NCBI GenBank assembly: GCA_001643675.2
Contig: LSRY02000040.1
Coordinates: 772,001 to 836,000 of the forward strand
Direction: 5' to 3'
DNA: 64,000 nt
Source: Monocercomonoides exilis
Taxonomy: Eukaryota > Preaxostyla > Oxymonadida > Polymastigidae
Shown here: positions 46,738 to 56,849 of the stretch, one piece after another
Layout: each line of letters opens with the position of its first letter
Position numbering within the stretch: position 1 is the stretch's first letter
Program-made: the position numbers and the translations under genes
The notes under the pieces: generated by a model
What the model was told of the DNA's origin: nothing
The model's input: only the letters and a program-made list of their open reading frames with translations
Databases searched by the model: none

Positions 46738-48228
46738 ATGCGATATTTTACGATATGGCGCCAAGAGGCATGGGGAAGAGAAGGAAAAGGAAGAACTTCT
46801 TTGAGAGAATCGCATTTCTCATCTTCAACGGAATTTCTCTCGTCACATTCCATTCCCCTTATATCCCTCTCCAAACTCACTTTTTTCAATATCTCAACAG
46901 CAAATGAGGCATGCTCACCTTCAACAACTACATTTTCACAAACCTCTTATTTTATGAACAGTTGCTCATTCACTTCTGTTTGTGATGCATATGATGGCGG
47001 GATTGTTCCTTCTCTGAACAGCCCCTTGGCTTCCTTATCTGTTTCGAACACATCATTCATTGGGTGTTGTCGAACAAGAAATGTTGTATGTGAAGGAAAA
47101 GCAGATGGAAAGTTGACTCCAGGAAGACAGAATGAAACGTTCAATGGAGCAAACTCATTCACTTGGTGTGAGTGGAACGGATCGAAGGCTAATGGAAGCA
47201 AAGATGATTATGCTGATGGAGTGTCAAGCGGAGGGGCTATTTATATGTACAATCTGGGGAATGGAGAGCTTTTTGTTTCACATTGTCTGTTTAATAATTG
47301 TTTTGCATACAGCCGGGGTGGGGGGATAATGTGCGCAAGCATAAAAGAAGTTAAAATAGAGAACAATTCATTTAATGCTTGCACCGCGCAAAATCAGCAT
47401 GGAGGAGGAATGCTCATTTATACGATTTCAACATGTGTTCGGATCAGCGGATGTGAATTCCAGAATTGCACTGCAAACAGTCGCGGAGGAGGACTTTTTC
47501 TTGAAAATTTTCAGGTTTCGGGAACAGGATGTGCTGAAGCAGAAAATGGAGAAGGGGAGAGTGCGTGTGTGTTTGACTGCATTTTCACTTCATGCTCTCT
47601 TTCAAATTCTTATGGTGGGGGGATGTATTGCCAAAGTGTTCCATCTGCATTCAAAATGAGGATCCTCCAATTTATTTCTTGCTCAGCAGTGTCATATGGT
47701 GGAGGATTTTGGTTTAATCCAAGCCAATCAACAGCTCCAGGCGACAAGCTTTATTGCTATTTCTTCTTCTTCCACGATTGCAGCTGCAATGCCTCCACTC
47801 CATATGGACACGATGTGATGTATTACGATTATTACAATCTCTTCTCATCGGCTAACCCATTCTATGAATCATATACAACGAATAGCAATGATACGAGAGT
47901 GTGCCGTTATTATAAATCTGGAAGTTGGTATTATCAATATACAGAAAAGAAGGATTGGCTGAAGGAAGGGATGAAGGATCGGTATGTTGGGGTGGGTGGA
48001 AGTGACACAAACAATTTGTGTGGAATGAGTGAGGCAGCACCTTGCAAGACAGTGGGGCATGCGGTGGGGTCGAGCATGGCGCAGCTGAGCTCGACAATCA
48101 CAGTGCTGGGTGGAAGGCATGTGAGCGAAGAGAAGACGATCAATGTTGGGGAAAAGAAGATTTCTGTTGTTGGGAGAGGGAAGGCAGTGAGTGTGATTGG
48201 GACAAATTCTCTCTCTCTTCGTCTTTGA
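46738..48228 (+). CDS. Beta-helix (pectin-lyase fold-like) surface protein, truncated
   Basis: Repeated ~35-residue units ending in GGG or GGA with Cys and Asn-rich turns (SSGGAIYMY, SRGGGIMCASIKEV, QHGGGMLIY, SRGGGLFLENF, SYGGGMYCQS, SYGGGFWF) mark a right-handed parallel beta-helix, as in large surface proteins of oxymonads and trichomonads. Near the end an LCGMSEAAPCKTVGHAV segment opens a further unit. Coherent coding stops near 48215, where the reading runs into sequence that codes on the other strand. An upstream frame (46506-46907) in another phase may be its displaced N-terminus. The start is uncertain; no signal peptide can be assigned. Confidence 0.6.
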   Translation: MRYFTIWRQEAWGREGKGRTSLRESHFSSSTEFLSSHSIPLISLSKLTFFNISTANEACSPSTTTFSQTSYFMNSCSFTSVCDAYDGGIVPSLNSPLASLSVSNTSFIGCCRTRNVVCEGKADGKLTPGRQNETFNGANSFTWCEWNGSKANGSKDDYADGVSSGGAIYMYNLGNGELFVSHCLFNNCFAYSRGGGIMCASIKEVKIENNSFNACTAQNQHGGGMLIYTISTCVRISGCEFQNCTANSRGGGLFLENFQVSGTGCAEAENGEGESACVFDCIFTSCSLSNSYGGGMYCQSVPSAFKMRILQFISCSAVSYGGGFWFNPSQSTAPGDKLYCYFFFFHDCSCNASTPYGHDVMYYDYYNLFSSANPFYESYTTNSNDTRVCRYYKSGSWYYQYTEKKDWLKEGMKDRYVGVGGSDTNNLCGMSEAAPCKTVGHAVGSSMAQLSSTITVLGGRHVSEEKTINVGEKKISVVGRGKAVSVIGTNSLSLRL

Positions 48229-48860
48229 CAACGGAATAGGAAGTTCGTCGATAAATGTGTTTGCGATGTCTTTTTGAGTCGAAATATTTTTGCTGGCTGA
48301 AATAACTGCAAATCCCAAGTCTGATGGAGAGCGTCCAATAAAATCATTCGTATTTGTGCTGGCGCTGCCACTGATGCCAATAACTGCCTTTGAGATGAAA
48401 AAACAAAATTCTGCTGCATCCCCTCGTCTCCCGCTGCACCGCTCACAATATCCGTTTTCATTGCTCCCATCGCCTCCCCCGCCGTTTTGGCCCACCCAGG
48501 AACCCGGGTCTTAAAAAAATTCTTCTGCTGAGAAACATTCCCAGCTGCGCCCTGTTGAGAAATAAAATACGGAAAAAAGAGACATGCAGAAGGTGTAACA
48601 CGCGAATGATTCCCTCGAGAGGCATACAAAATGGCACACATTCACCAGTTTGGAAAAAAAGATAACATAGCGAAAAGAAACAACACCACCCACTGACACC
48701 AGACTGCCTCACAATCCCACTCATACGGCCAATTCACAAGATTTTGCTGGTATAGCGCATTGAAAGAGGCATCACAAACATGTTCCATGTATAGGCGCAG
48801 CCATCTGGTAGATAAATCGCTGCCCCATTTCCCAGACACCCCAGAGGCTCAGCAGCCGAT
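48215..48860 (-). pseudogene. C-terminal fragment of a second beta-helix-type protein
   Basis: On the minus strand, coherent coding reads GGGGDGSNENGYCERCSG, FFISKAVIGISGSAS, and DLGFAVISASKNISTQK up to about 48215, where it abuts the plus-strand beta-helix gene tail to tail. Upstream pieces around 48520-48860 change frame (GCLGNGAAIYLPDGCAYTW, GIVRQSGVSGWCCF). No start or stop can be fixed. It reads as a rearranged or inverted part of a related surface-protein gene. Confidence 0.4.
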
Positions 48861-50053
48861 CCACATCAAAAATTGAGTAGCATCCCTCAGAGAGTCCAGT
48901 GCATTATGTCTGCTCCACGTTACAAATTCTTTTTCTACACGTTTTTCGTTTTTCATTTCAAATAACACATGTGCGCAATTCATTCATTGAACTTTTCCTG
49001 TTCTCTTTTTTAAACGAAAAAATATTTCAAAAATTGAGAAATGTAAATTTTTCATAGACAAAGCAAAACACGTGAACAATGCCATAATAGAGTTTTCCGT
49101 AAACTTCCAGCAAAATGCAGAATATGAAAAACTTGAGATGAATAAGATGGGTTCTGATTGGATTAGAACAAAAAAAGATGAAGAAATGAAAAAAGAAATA
49201 AATGAAGTGAATTTCAAATTCGAGAAAACAGACTTTGAAAGTTATCCAAAAAAAGACTAGACAATTGTTGAAAAAGTTTTTTTAATTGACTGTCATCCGT
49301 CCCAACGTCGCATCTTTCAAATAATTGTTTTCCTTCACCTTCCATCTTTTCTTGCAAAATTCCAATTTCGCCACACCCACTCTCTCATTGCAAACAATTT
49401 ATTTCTTTCAAAGACAGCAATTATATCTATCTTTCATATTAATTGGGTGATTATTTTTGAAATCATATTTTTTCATTCAAAAATTTCGGTGCGAAATTAT
49501 TTCTTGAATATCAGTAAAAAAAATTGAAAAGTGATAAGGCTTCATATAATCATTTTAATCTTTGATTGAACTAAAATGTTTGCATATAAAAACAATTATT
49601 ACGCTTTTTTTTCTTTTTTAAAAAAAAATAACTTTCAAAAAATCAACAATCTTTGAAAAATCAACACCACGAAAAAATGTATGATTTCAAAAATAATCAC
49701 CCAATTCAATGTTTATCACAGAATGAAAAAACAAAAATAATAAATGTTCCAATAATTATAATTTCATTGTCAACTGTTTTTCACAATAAATAAAACATTT
49801 TCCTTTGAAAATAGAGTCTTTCGATAATTTATTAAACGAAATATCCGTTATTTTGCTGAAACTATTGAATAATTCAGACATTAATTTTTATGTAAATAAC
49901 ATCATTGAAAACAATACATGCAAAAAGTCGATAATTCAAACAATAACTATATTATATCTTCTTTGAATATTGCATTGTGAAGTTGTCCTGAACTTTGCTA
50001 AGCCAAAAAATTGTGTTTTCAATTCTTTGTGATCTTCATGAAAATATTATGGG
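48861..50053. other. AT-rich intergenic stretch
   Basis: One short helical frame at 49072-49260 (plus strand, about 62 residues) has no recognisable features. The MITE-like copy B lies at 49441-49705. Otherwise nothing. Confidence 0.4.
49441..49705 (+). mobile_element. MITE-like inverted-repeat element, copy B
   Basis: Left end AATTGGGTGATTATTTTTGA followed by AATCATATTTTTTCATTC; right end is its reverse complement ending ATAATCACCCAATT. About 265 bp, non-coding. Internal sequence next to the left end (AAAAATTTCGGTGCG) matches copy A in the same orientation. Confidence 0.8.
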
Positions 50054-53000
50054 TTGCAAAAATCAAATATTTTTGTTCATTTTCAATGTCGAATTTCGAT
50101 ATTTCCCTCCTTGAATCGCTTTGTTTTATTATGTCGATTAACATCGTTATATTCAAATTTTAAAAAAAAATGCAAACGAAAGTTGTTCAATTTAAACTTA
50201 AGCCATTCATATCGAGAAGAATGGGAAAAAATTGGAGGAGCACGAAGTATTGGGAACGGAGTCGTCCTTGTTTGGAGAAGCAAAGCTACGAAGGAATCAC
50301 TCAAGAAAACAGAAGTATTCAACCCTTTGGAGCATCAGAGTCAAAATGTCCAACAAGTCTTTTCAGAGTTGGTCAAGAAGCAACTTGAAACAAATATCAT
50401 CAAGCTGATTCAGGAGAAGGATGTGAAGCATCCTAACCAAGTGTTTGTTATCAGAAAGAAAGACCGCGGCTGGAGGCAAATTGTGGATTGTCGAAGACTC
50501 AACAATGCAATCAAGACGATTTATTGCAAGCAAGAAGACCACAGAACAGTGGAGAAAATTATACAAGAAAAGGATTATACAGTCACATTGGACTTGAGCC
50601 AAGCTTCCTTTCTTAAAAAAAGTCAGCGAAGAATTATCTCCATCCCTTTCTTTCGTTTTCAAAAGAAAATACTGTGCTTTCCACGGAATTCTTTTCGGAT
50701 GCAAAGACGCGCCTCGAACGTTCACAAAAGTGATAAGAAAAATTCTGAAATACTTGAGGGAGGAATGGAATGTGAGAACTATTGCGTTCCTAGACGATAT
50801 TGTTCTTTTTCATCAATATTGACAGGAACTCAATAAATTGTGGAGAAAATCCTTTCGTTGTTCAACAAATTGGGACTATTGGTCAATCCAGAAAAATGTC
50901 ATTTAATTCCAAGTCAGCAGTTCAAATTTTTGGGATTCCAATGGGATACCAATCGGTTTGTGGTACAGATGGAGGAATCGAAGAAAACCGAGCAGATGAA
51001 AGAGTGCAAAAAATGGAGGAGGATTGCCCAGTACAACAGAGTTGTTTCGATAAAGAAGTTTGCCTTGTTAACAGTGAAACTGAATGTGACCAGATTCGTG
51101 TTTCAAGAAGCCTCCATTATTTTGTCACAACTGTTCAAACTTCTGAACAAAGCTTTGAGTCTGAATGGATGGCAAGGAGAATTCCGCGTGAATGCATCGA
51201 TAACAAATTGTTTCGGGAAGTGGAGCGAAAGGCTGAAAGAGAATTAACCAAGGAGATTGAATCCAGAGTTTCGACCAGAAGCTATTCCAACAATTGAAAC
51301 ATCAGGATATGCCATCGGAGCAACAGTGAAAGTTAACAATCAGATGCTGGACTTTTTCAAACCTCTTCCACTATCAATCAAAAACCAAAGTTTAAATCAC
51401 AGAGAGCCATTCGCTTCAAATCAAGCCATCGCGCATTTCTCAAATTCCATTCGAAATCAAGAAATTAGAAATCTGCTTATTCGTTAAGACAACACAACAT
51501 AAGTTCACAATCTGAATCGATGGGGAACTGATCCGAATCTCAAAACCTTTCAGAAAAAATTAAGGAATCAAATCCAAGGGCTGAAAGTTGTTGTGAAAGC
51601 TCAACATATTCCCGGAGAGAGAAACGTCAGAGCAGACAATTTATCGAGATTGGCAAAAGGAGGAGATTACAAAGTCGAACAAGAAGCACTCGAAGAGATC
51701 ACCAATCAGCTTCAGATGCATATCACCTTCTGTGCCTAAACAACAATAGAAAACTCAAAATCAATGAGATGGTGCGGACCAGGAAGCAATTTAAGTCAAT
51801 ACCGGTTACAAATGTCTTGGAGAAACGAGACAGATCTTACGCATCCACCGGTTCCTTTGATTCCAGCAGTGATCCGAAAAGCCACGATAGAGAATGCTCG
51901 AGTTCTTCTTCTTCTCATTCTTGATTGGAAGGGTCAGATATGGGAACCTCTCCCGAACAACAAAAATCACATCTCTTGGACATGAAGGAGAACGAAGGAG
52001 ATTATCAAGGAATGTGGATGGATGAAGCAAATGAATGCAACTCTTCATTCAGGAAGACTGAGGACATGCCCACCCAATCCATAACCGAAAAGGGAGAATC
52101 GTGTTGGAATGAGATTTTTGTATCAAGCGACATGTCACGTGAACTGGCCGAAGAGTGCAAAAATTGCGTGGCAAGTCCAACATGGATGGGATTCACTTAT
52201 GTGTTTGCACATTTCAAAGACGGATGGCATCAGCTGAAATTCAAAGAAATCTCTTCAAAAATTACAGATTTCGCAAAAAAGATGCTTAAATGTGTTTGTC
52301 GCCTTGAAAAACAACGGAATGAAAGCTTCTTCATTGAGAATTGTCAGATCTGCCATTTCCTTCCTAACATCAGTATTATACGGAAAATCACTTGGAGAGA
52401 GCACCTTGATCTCAATTCTGTTCTGATCATTCAGGAGATCAGAATGCAGAAAGAAAAAGAGACAAGATGATATGTGGAATCCTCAACAACTCTTCACATA
52501 TATAGAAACGATTGGACAGAACGAAAATTTGTCATTCTCACAGCTAACGAGGAAAACAATTTGTTTGTGTATGATGTTCTCTGCGTGCCGCTTCACAGAA
52601 TTGGAAAGAATCAATCTTTAGGAATCAGAAATAGAAAAGCAATCAATAAACCTGAAAACATCACTGAAAACTGGACTTGAAAGAAGCAACATTGTTACCC
52701 CATTCCTCAGCAAGGAAAGTTTGATATGTCCAGCAACAGCCATAAAAGACATATGGAATCGAGTGAAAATTCACAATCCAAATTCCAATAAACTATTTCT
52801 GAGCTCTTCAACATATGATCCAATGAAGGCTCAAGCAATTAGAAAAGCAGTTAATGAAATGATGAAAGACTGAAGAATTCCTTTTCACTACTGCCCATAC
52901 ACTTTGAAACACATTTCGATATCAGCCTTTGCAATGGAGGGAACTTCAGTTGATCAGGTGGCAAATTTCGCAAGATAATCATCGAGAAGCAACACACAGA

Positions 53001-53179
53001 TCAAACATTATTTCAAATCCAACATTTCAAATAATATGGCCCAGATTATTTTATCGAATCAGGAGACAGAAGAAAACAATTCAACAGCCATCCACAATTC
53101 CTCCATCATCAACTGCACCAGACGAAAAAGATTCCATTATTCCCATCAATCAACAATCTCGTTTGCCAGAAGGCCATGA
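50054..53179 (+). pseudogene. RT / RNase H / tyrosine recombinase polyprotein, copy 2
   Basis: With TAA/TAG as Gln nearly the whole span lies in one frame. RT: QVFVIRKKDRGWRQIVDCRR, VTLDLSQA (motif A), then FLDDIVLFH, which lies in a displaced frame between an A7 run near 50615 and about 50825, where the original frame resumes. Then LGLLVNPEKCHLIPSQQ. RNase H: VKAQHIPGERNVRADNLSRL. Recombinase: ACRFTELERINLQ, YCPYTLKHISISAF and ARQSSRSNTQIKHYF with the likely catalytic Tyr, ending TGA 53177-53179. In-frame TGA codons at about 51983, 52217, 52427 and 52871 break it. A non-autonomous relic. Confidence 0.7.
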
Positions 53180-53270
53180 AACAGAGAAAGCAAGGGAAGA
53201 GATCTCACAACCAGACAGTATAGAAGAACCAGATGATAATGAGTCTCAATCAATCCACGAAAACAATTAA
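50054..53270 (+). mobile_element. DIRS-like retroelement, copy 2, end-truncated
   Basis: RT, RNase H and tyrosine recombinase occur in the order of copy 1, but no gag-like frame, inverted repeats or internal complementary region can be found on either side. The flanks are plain A+T-rich DNA. Homology to copy 1 begins near 50.2 kb. Confidence 0.75.
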
Positions 53271-53279
53271 ATATCACGA

Positions 53280-53991
53280 ACAATGAAAATAAGATAAACG
53301 AAAATGAAATCATTGAAGAAAAATTCTTCCAGTTTATTATTGGAACAAGATTACAGAGACGAAAGGAAATGATGGAAAGTGAAAATTCGGAAAGAAATCC
53401 ACAATGCCCAATTACAACAAACTCTCAGATCGAAGAGAAGAAAGTGAATTTCATATTTTCTTTTTCAAAAAAAAATATTAATTATTTTTGATGAAAAAAT
53501 TCTTAAAATGGGACAATATTTTTTTCCTTCATGAATTTCGTTCCATTCAGAATTTTCCAATATTTTTCTTTATTATTAAAAATTTCTTGATTTTCATGAA
53601 TTGCAATGGAAGACTAATAAAAATAATATTGCAGAAGAAGTTAGGAACAAATCTCAGTTTCTTTCATGATTGCCAAAATTTCGTTTCATTCGAAAGTTTT
53701 CTATTTCAAAATTTTATTTATAATAATGAAGTTTGCAAAAAACAAACACACATTTTCATCTTCAGCTGATAACATTTCACACAATTCAATAAAAATTTTC
53801 ATTTTAAAAAAGCTGCAAACTTCAGTTTGCGATGATGGATATTTTCCAAAAGAAAAATATGAAATTCAGAGGAACAAAATTATCTTATTGTTTCATTTCT
53901 TCAAACATTTACTAAATAATCTGAAATTTTCAACGATGTTTTTGAACAATATTTTGTGAAAAGATTATGAAACATTTTATGAAAGCTTGCA
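53280..53991. other. AT-rich spacer
   Basis: A short open tail (53280-53450) continues the charged C-terminal style of the DIRS recombinase; after that no coding signal. Confidence 0.4.
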
Positions 53992-54576
53992 ATGATATTT
54001 TCTTCTTCTTCTTCTTCTTCTTCTGAGTGTTCATGTGAATGTTCTGCTGAGGCAGATTATAAAACATGTGAACAAATGGAACTGAATGAAACAAACAAAA
54101 GAAAGAAAGAAAAAGACAATGAAGGAAAAGACAATGAAGAAAAAGACAATGAAGAAAAAGAAGGAAAAGAAGTTGAAAATGAAAGAGCATCCTGTTTGTC
54201 GCAGAGTGTGGGAAAAGTAAAGGGAAAGGACGAGCGTTTCTCTGGTTCATCGGGAGGAGTTGAAACTCTGATGAGGCTTGCGAGATTTTTTGTTGCGATG
54301 GAAGAGATGGAAGAGATGGGGTAGATGGGGGAGATGGGGGAGATGGGGGAGATGGGGTAGATGGGGGAGATGGGGGAGATGGGGGAGATGGGGGAGATGG
54401 AAGAGATGGAAGAGATGGGGGAGTCGGCAGAGTTGCAGCAGGATGTTTATCTGAAGAGGGACGGGCGCCACGACACAAATCTTGTTGGGGCAGCAGCTGA
54501 GACAATCAAGAGCCTTTGGAGCAGAATTGGTGAGTTTCGTTCGAGTTTAGAGGAATTCAAAAGGATAAATTTATAA
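53992..54576 (+). CDS. Acidic protein with Met-Gly-Glu repeat
   Basis: ATG 53992; the frame carries a Ser run, a CSCECSAEADYKTCEQMEL Cys motif, a Lys/Asp/Asn/Glu repeat (EKDNE units), a helical block (VETLMRLARFFVAMEEM), then about 14 units of MGE/MGQ and a C-terminal helix (AAAETIKSLWSRIGEFRSSLE). Two repeat units contain TAG and keep the frame only as Gln. TAA at 54574 should also read as Gln, and the next TGA is far downstream in A+T-rich sequence, so the true 3' end, perhaps behind an intron at GTGAGTTTCG (54531), is unresolved. No family recognised. Confidence 0.5.
54298..54424 (+). repeat. In-frame 9-bp minisatellite
   Basis: About 14 tandem units of GAGATGGGG with variants GTAGATGGGG and GAGATGGAA, encoding Met-Gly-Glu, Met-Gly-Gln and Met-Glu-Glu. 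Unit length is a multiple of three, so copy changes keep the frame. Confidence 0.9.
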
Positions 54577-54579
54577 ACA

Positions 54580-56849
54580 TTGATTGAAAGAAAGATGAAA
54601 GATCTCGTTGTGGTTGTATTTAACGTTTTATTTTATCTTTTTTTCTTATTATAAATTTAAAAAGTGATTTTTCGTTTGCGCGGGTTTTATTTTGATTTAT
54701 TTATTTATTATGAGAAAAATGACCTTCCCTTATTCATTTTTTTCTTAAATATGGACTTATTTTCGACTTGCGGTAATATTCAATTCAATTTGATTTAATT
54801 TTAATTTTTGTTTTAGTTTAATTTGAATTTTAATTATTGTTTTTTGATTTGCTTTTCTTTGCTTTGCTTGCTGTTTGTATTGTTATTTTTCTTTTATATA
54901 ATTTCCATTTACAACAAAACAGGGTCTTTTTATGAAATCTTGTTATTTGGATGAATATTTGAAAAAAAATAAACGAAATTATAATTTGTAACAAGACAGC
55001 TAATTTTAGCATTTTCACAACAACGAATTCACGAAATGAAGTGCCACTTATCTTCAATATCTTCAAAGAATACAAAGATCTGAATTCTGCTTTATTGAAA
55101 TGTGTGAACCAAAAGCACAGTTTGAGGAAAGATATGGGTAATTACTTTTGTAATCAAATATATGTGTGTGTCATTATTTTTGAAATCAAACTTTTTTCGG
55201 TGTATTGATTTTTCAAAGATTGTTTGCCTTTGGGAAGAGATTTTGTATTCAAATGCTAAAATTATCACAACTGTTGCAAAAGAAAATGCATGATCTGAAA
55301 TAAAAATAAAGAGGTCTTGAAAATGCCTGTTCACGTTTAAGTGTTCATTGGTTAATATTCAAAAGAAATTATCGAACCGAAATTCTTGAAAAAACAAATA
55401 TGATTTCAAAAATAATCACACATATTTTCTTTTTCAAATAGAATTAAAACATAAATTCCAAATTGAGTCGGAATCAATCCAGAAAGATGAAGGTTTGACG
55501 TGATGTTTTGCAAGCAGTATTTATATTTTCACTCCTCAATGTTTGACAGACATCGTTAAAGAGGAACGGAAAACATCCAAACTTGCAAACTGTTGATTGC
55601 AGCATACGAAATAATTTCCTGTGAATTGTTCAAAAAAGAAGCTGTTCTCTTCATTCTGATTCAACTGATATTTTATTGAATTTCTTTCTTTCCTCCAAAA
55701 TCCCATTTTCCCTTTTATATGCTGAGAAATAACCTTGCTGGAGTGTATCTCATGGAAAAGCCGTCTTCCTCCTTCTATTCCAAATCTCAGTTCAACTGAA
55801 ATGAAAATGGCCTTGAATGCACAAATTTGATAACAACATCAAATCAAATGAATAAATTTCCTTTTGATGATGCACTCTCAATGAACTGAAGAACCTCCAT
55901 CATTTCTGTTGGAGCTGAAATTCATCCTTTTCTTCATGGCACAAGATAATTTGGCAATTAATGCATTGGAGCCTTGATCTTCTGCAATACAACAAGCATG
56001 TTCTCCATTTTCATGAATTTTTCTTTTCTTTTGTTCAGACAATTTGTGATGATTTTCTGAATTTCATTTCTTTTCATCTTTCGCAACCCAATGATCCATT
56101 GACAGATGAGTTCAAAATGCAACAATCCGTAAAACATGTCAAACCATCAAAAATCATCTGTTCTTGTTTTCAAATTCATTCTTCTTCATAAAAAAACAAC
56201 TAAAAACATCTTCCGTTCGCTCATTCAATCAGCCAGATTTCTTTTCCTCTTTGATAAAGTATTTGCTATTTATTCCATTGGTGAAAAAGATGTGATTCAA
56301 ATAGTTAATGATTTTTTTAAATAAGGTGAGAAATTTTTTAAATTTATGAAAAAAATCATGTTTTGTTCCAAACTAATTCTGCACACATATCACAATGTGT
56401 ATAACATTATTATTCAAAAAAAATTTTGCAACGAAATCCATAATAATAATTTATTTTTATATTTGAAAACAAGCGTGATATTTAAAGAAATAACAGAAAA
56501 AGACATGTTAAATGTGTGATTATGATTTTTGCCTTTGTATTTAAATGCGTTGAATGTGAATAGAAGTTTCATAGTATTGTCAATGCTTCGGGCACTGATT
56601 TCAAATGAACGGTAAATATTAACGCATAATTATTGTATCTGCTTTCGGATAACTTATGCATTCAAACGGAAAACTCTATGAGGACATCAAAACAAAAAGA
56701 TTTACGAATACAAAAAATTTTCAGGAAGGATTTTTCAGAAGAAGACATATAATTATCTGTTTGGAAATAATCACCTTTATTCCTTCGTCTTATTGTTTCT
56801 CTTCATCATCTTTAACATTTTCATCATCAAAGCCAACACATCACCCAAT
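54580..56849. other. AT-rich stretch without a supported gene
   Basis: Contains MITE-like copy C (55158-55426). Short helical frames at 55961-56330 on the plus strand could be gene fragments, but no start, stop or family can be assigned. Confidence 0.4.
55158..55426 (-). mobile_element. MITE-like inverted-repeat element, copy C
   Basis: Ends ATATGTGTGTGTCATTATTT and, at the right, TATGATTTCAAAAATAATCA followed by CACATAT. Internal sequence next to the left end (TTGATTTTTCAAAGATTGTT) matches the reverse complement of the right inner part of copy B, so this copy is inverted relative to A and B. Confidence 0.75.
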
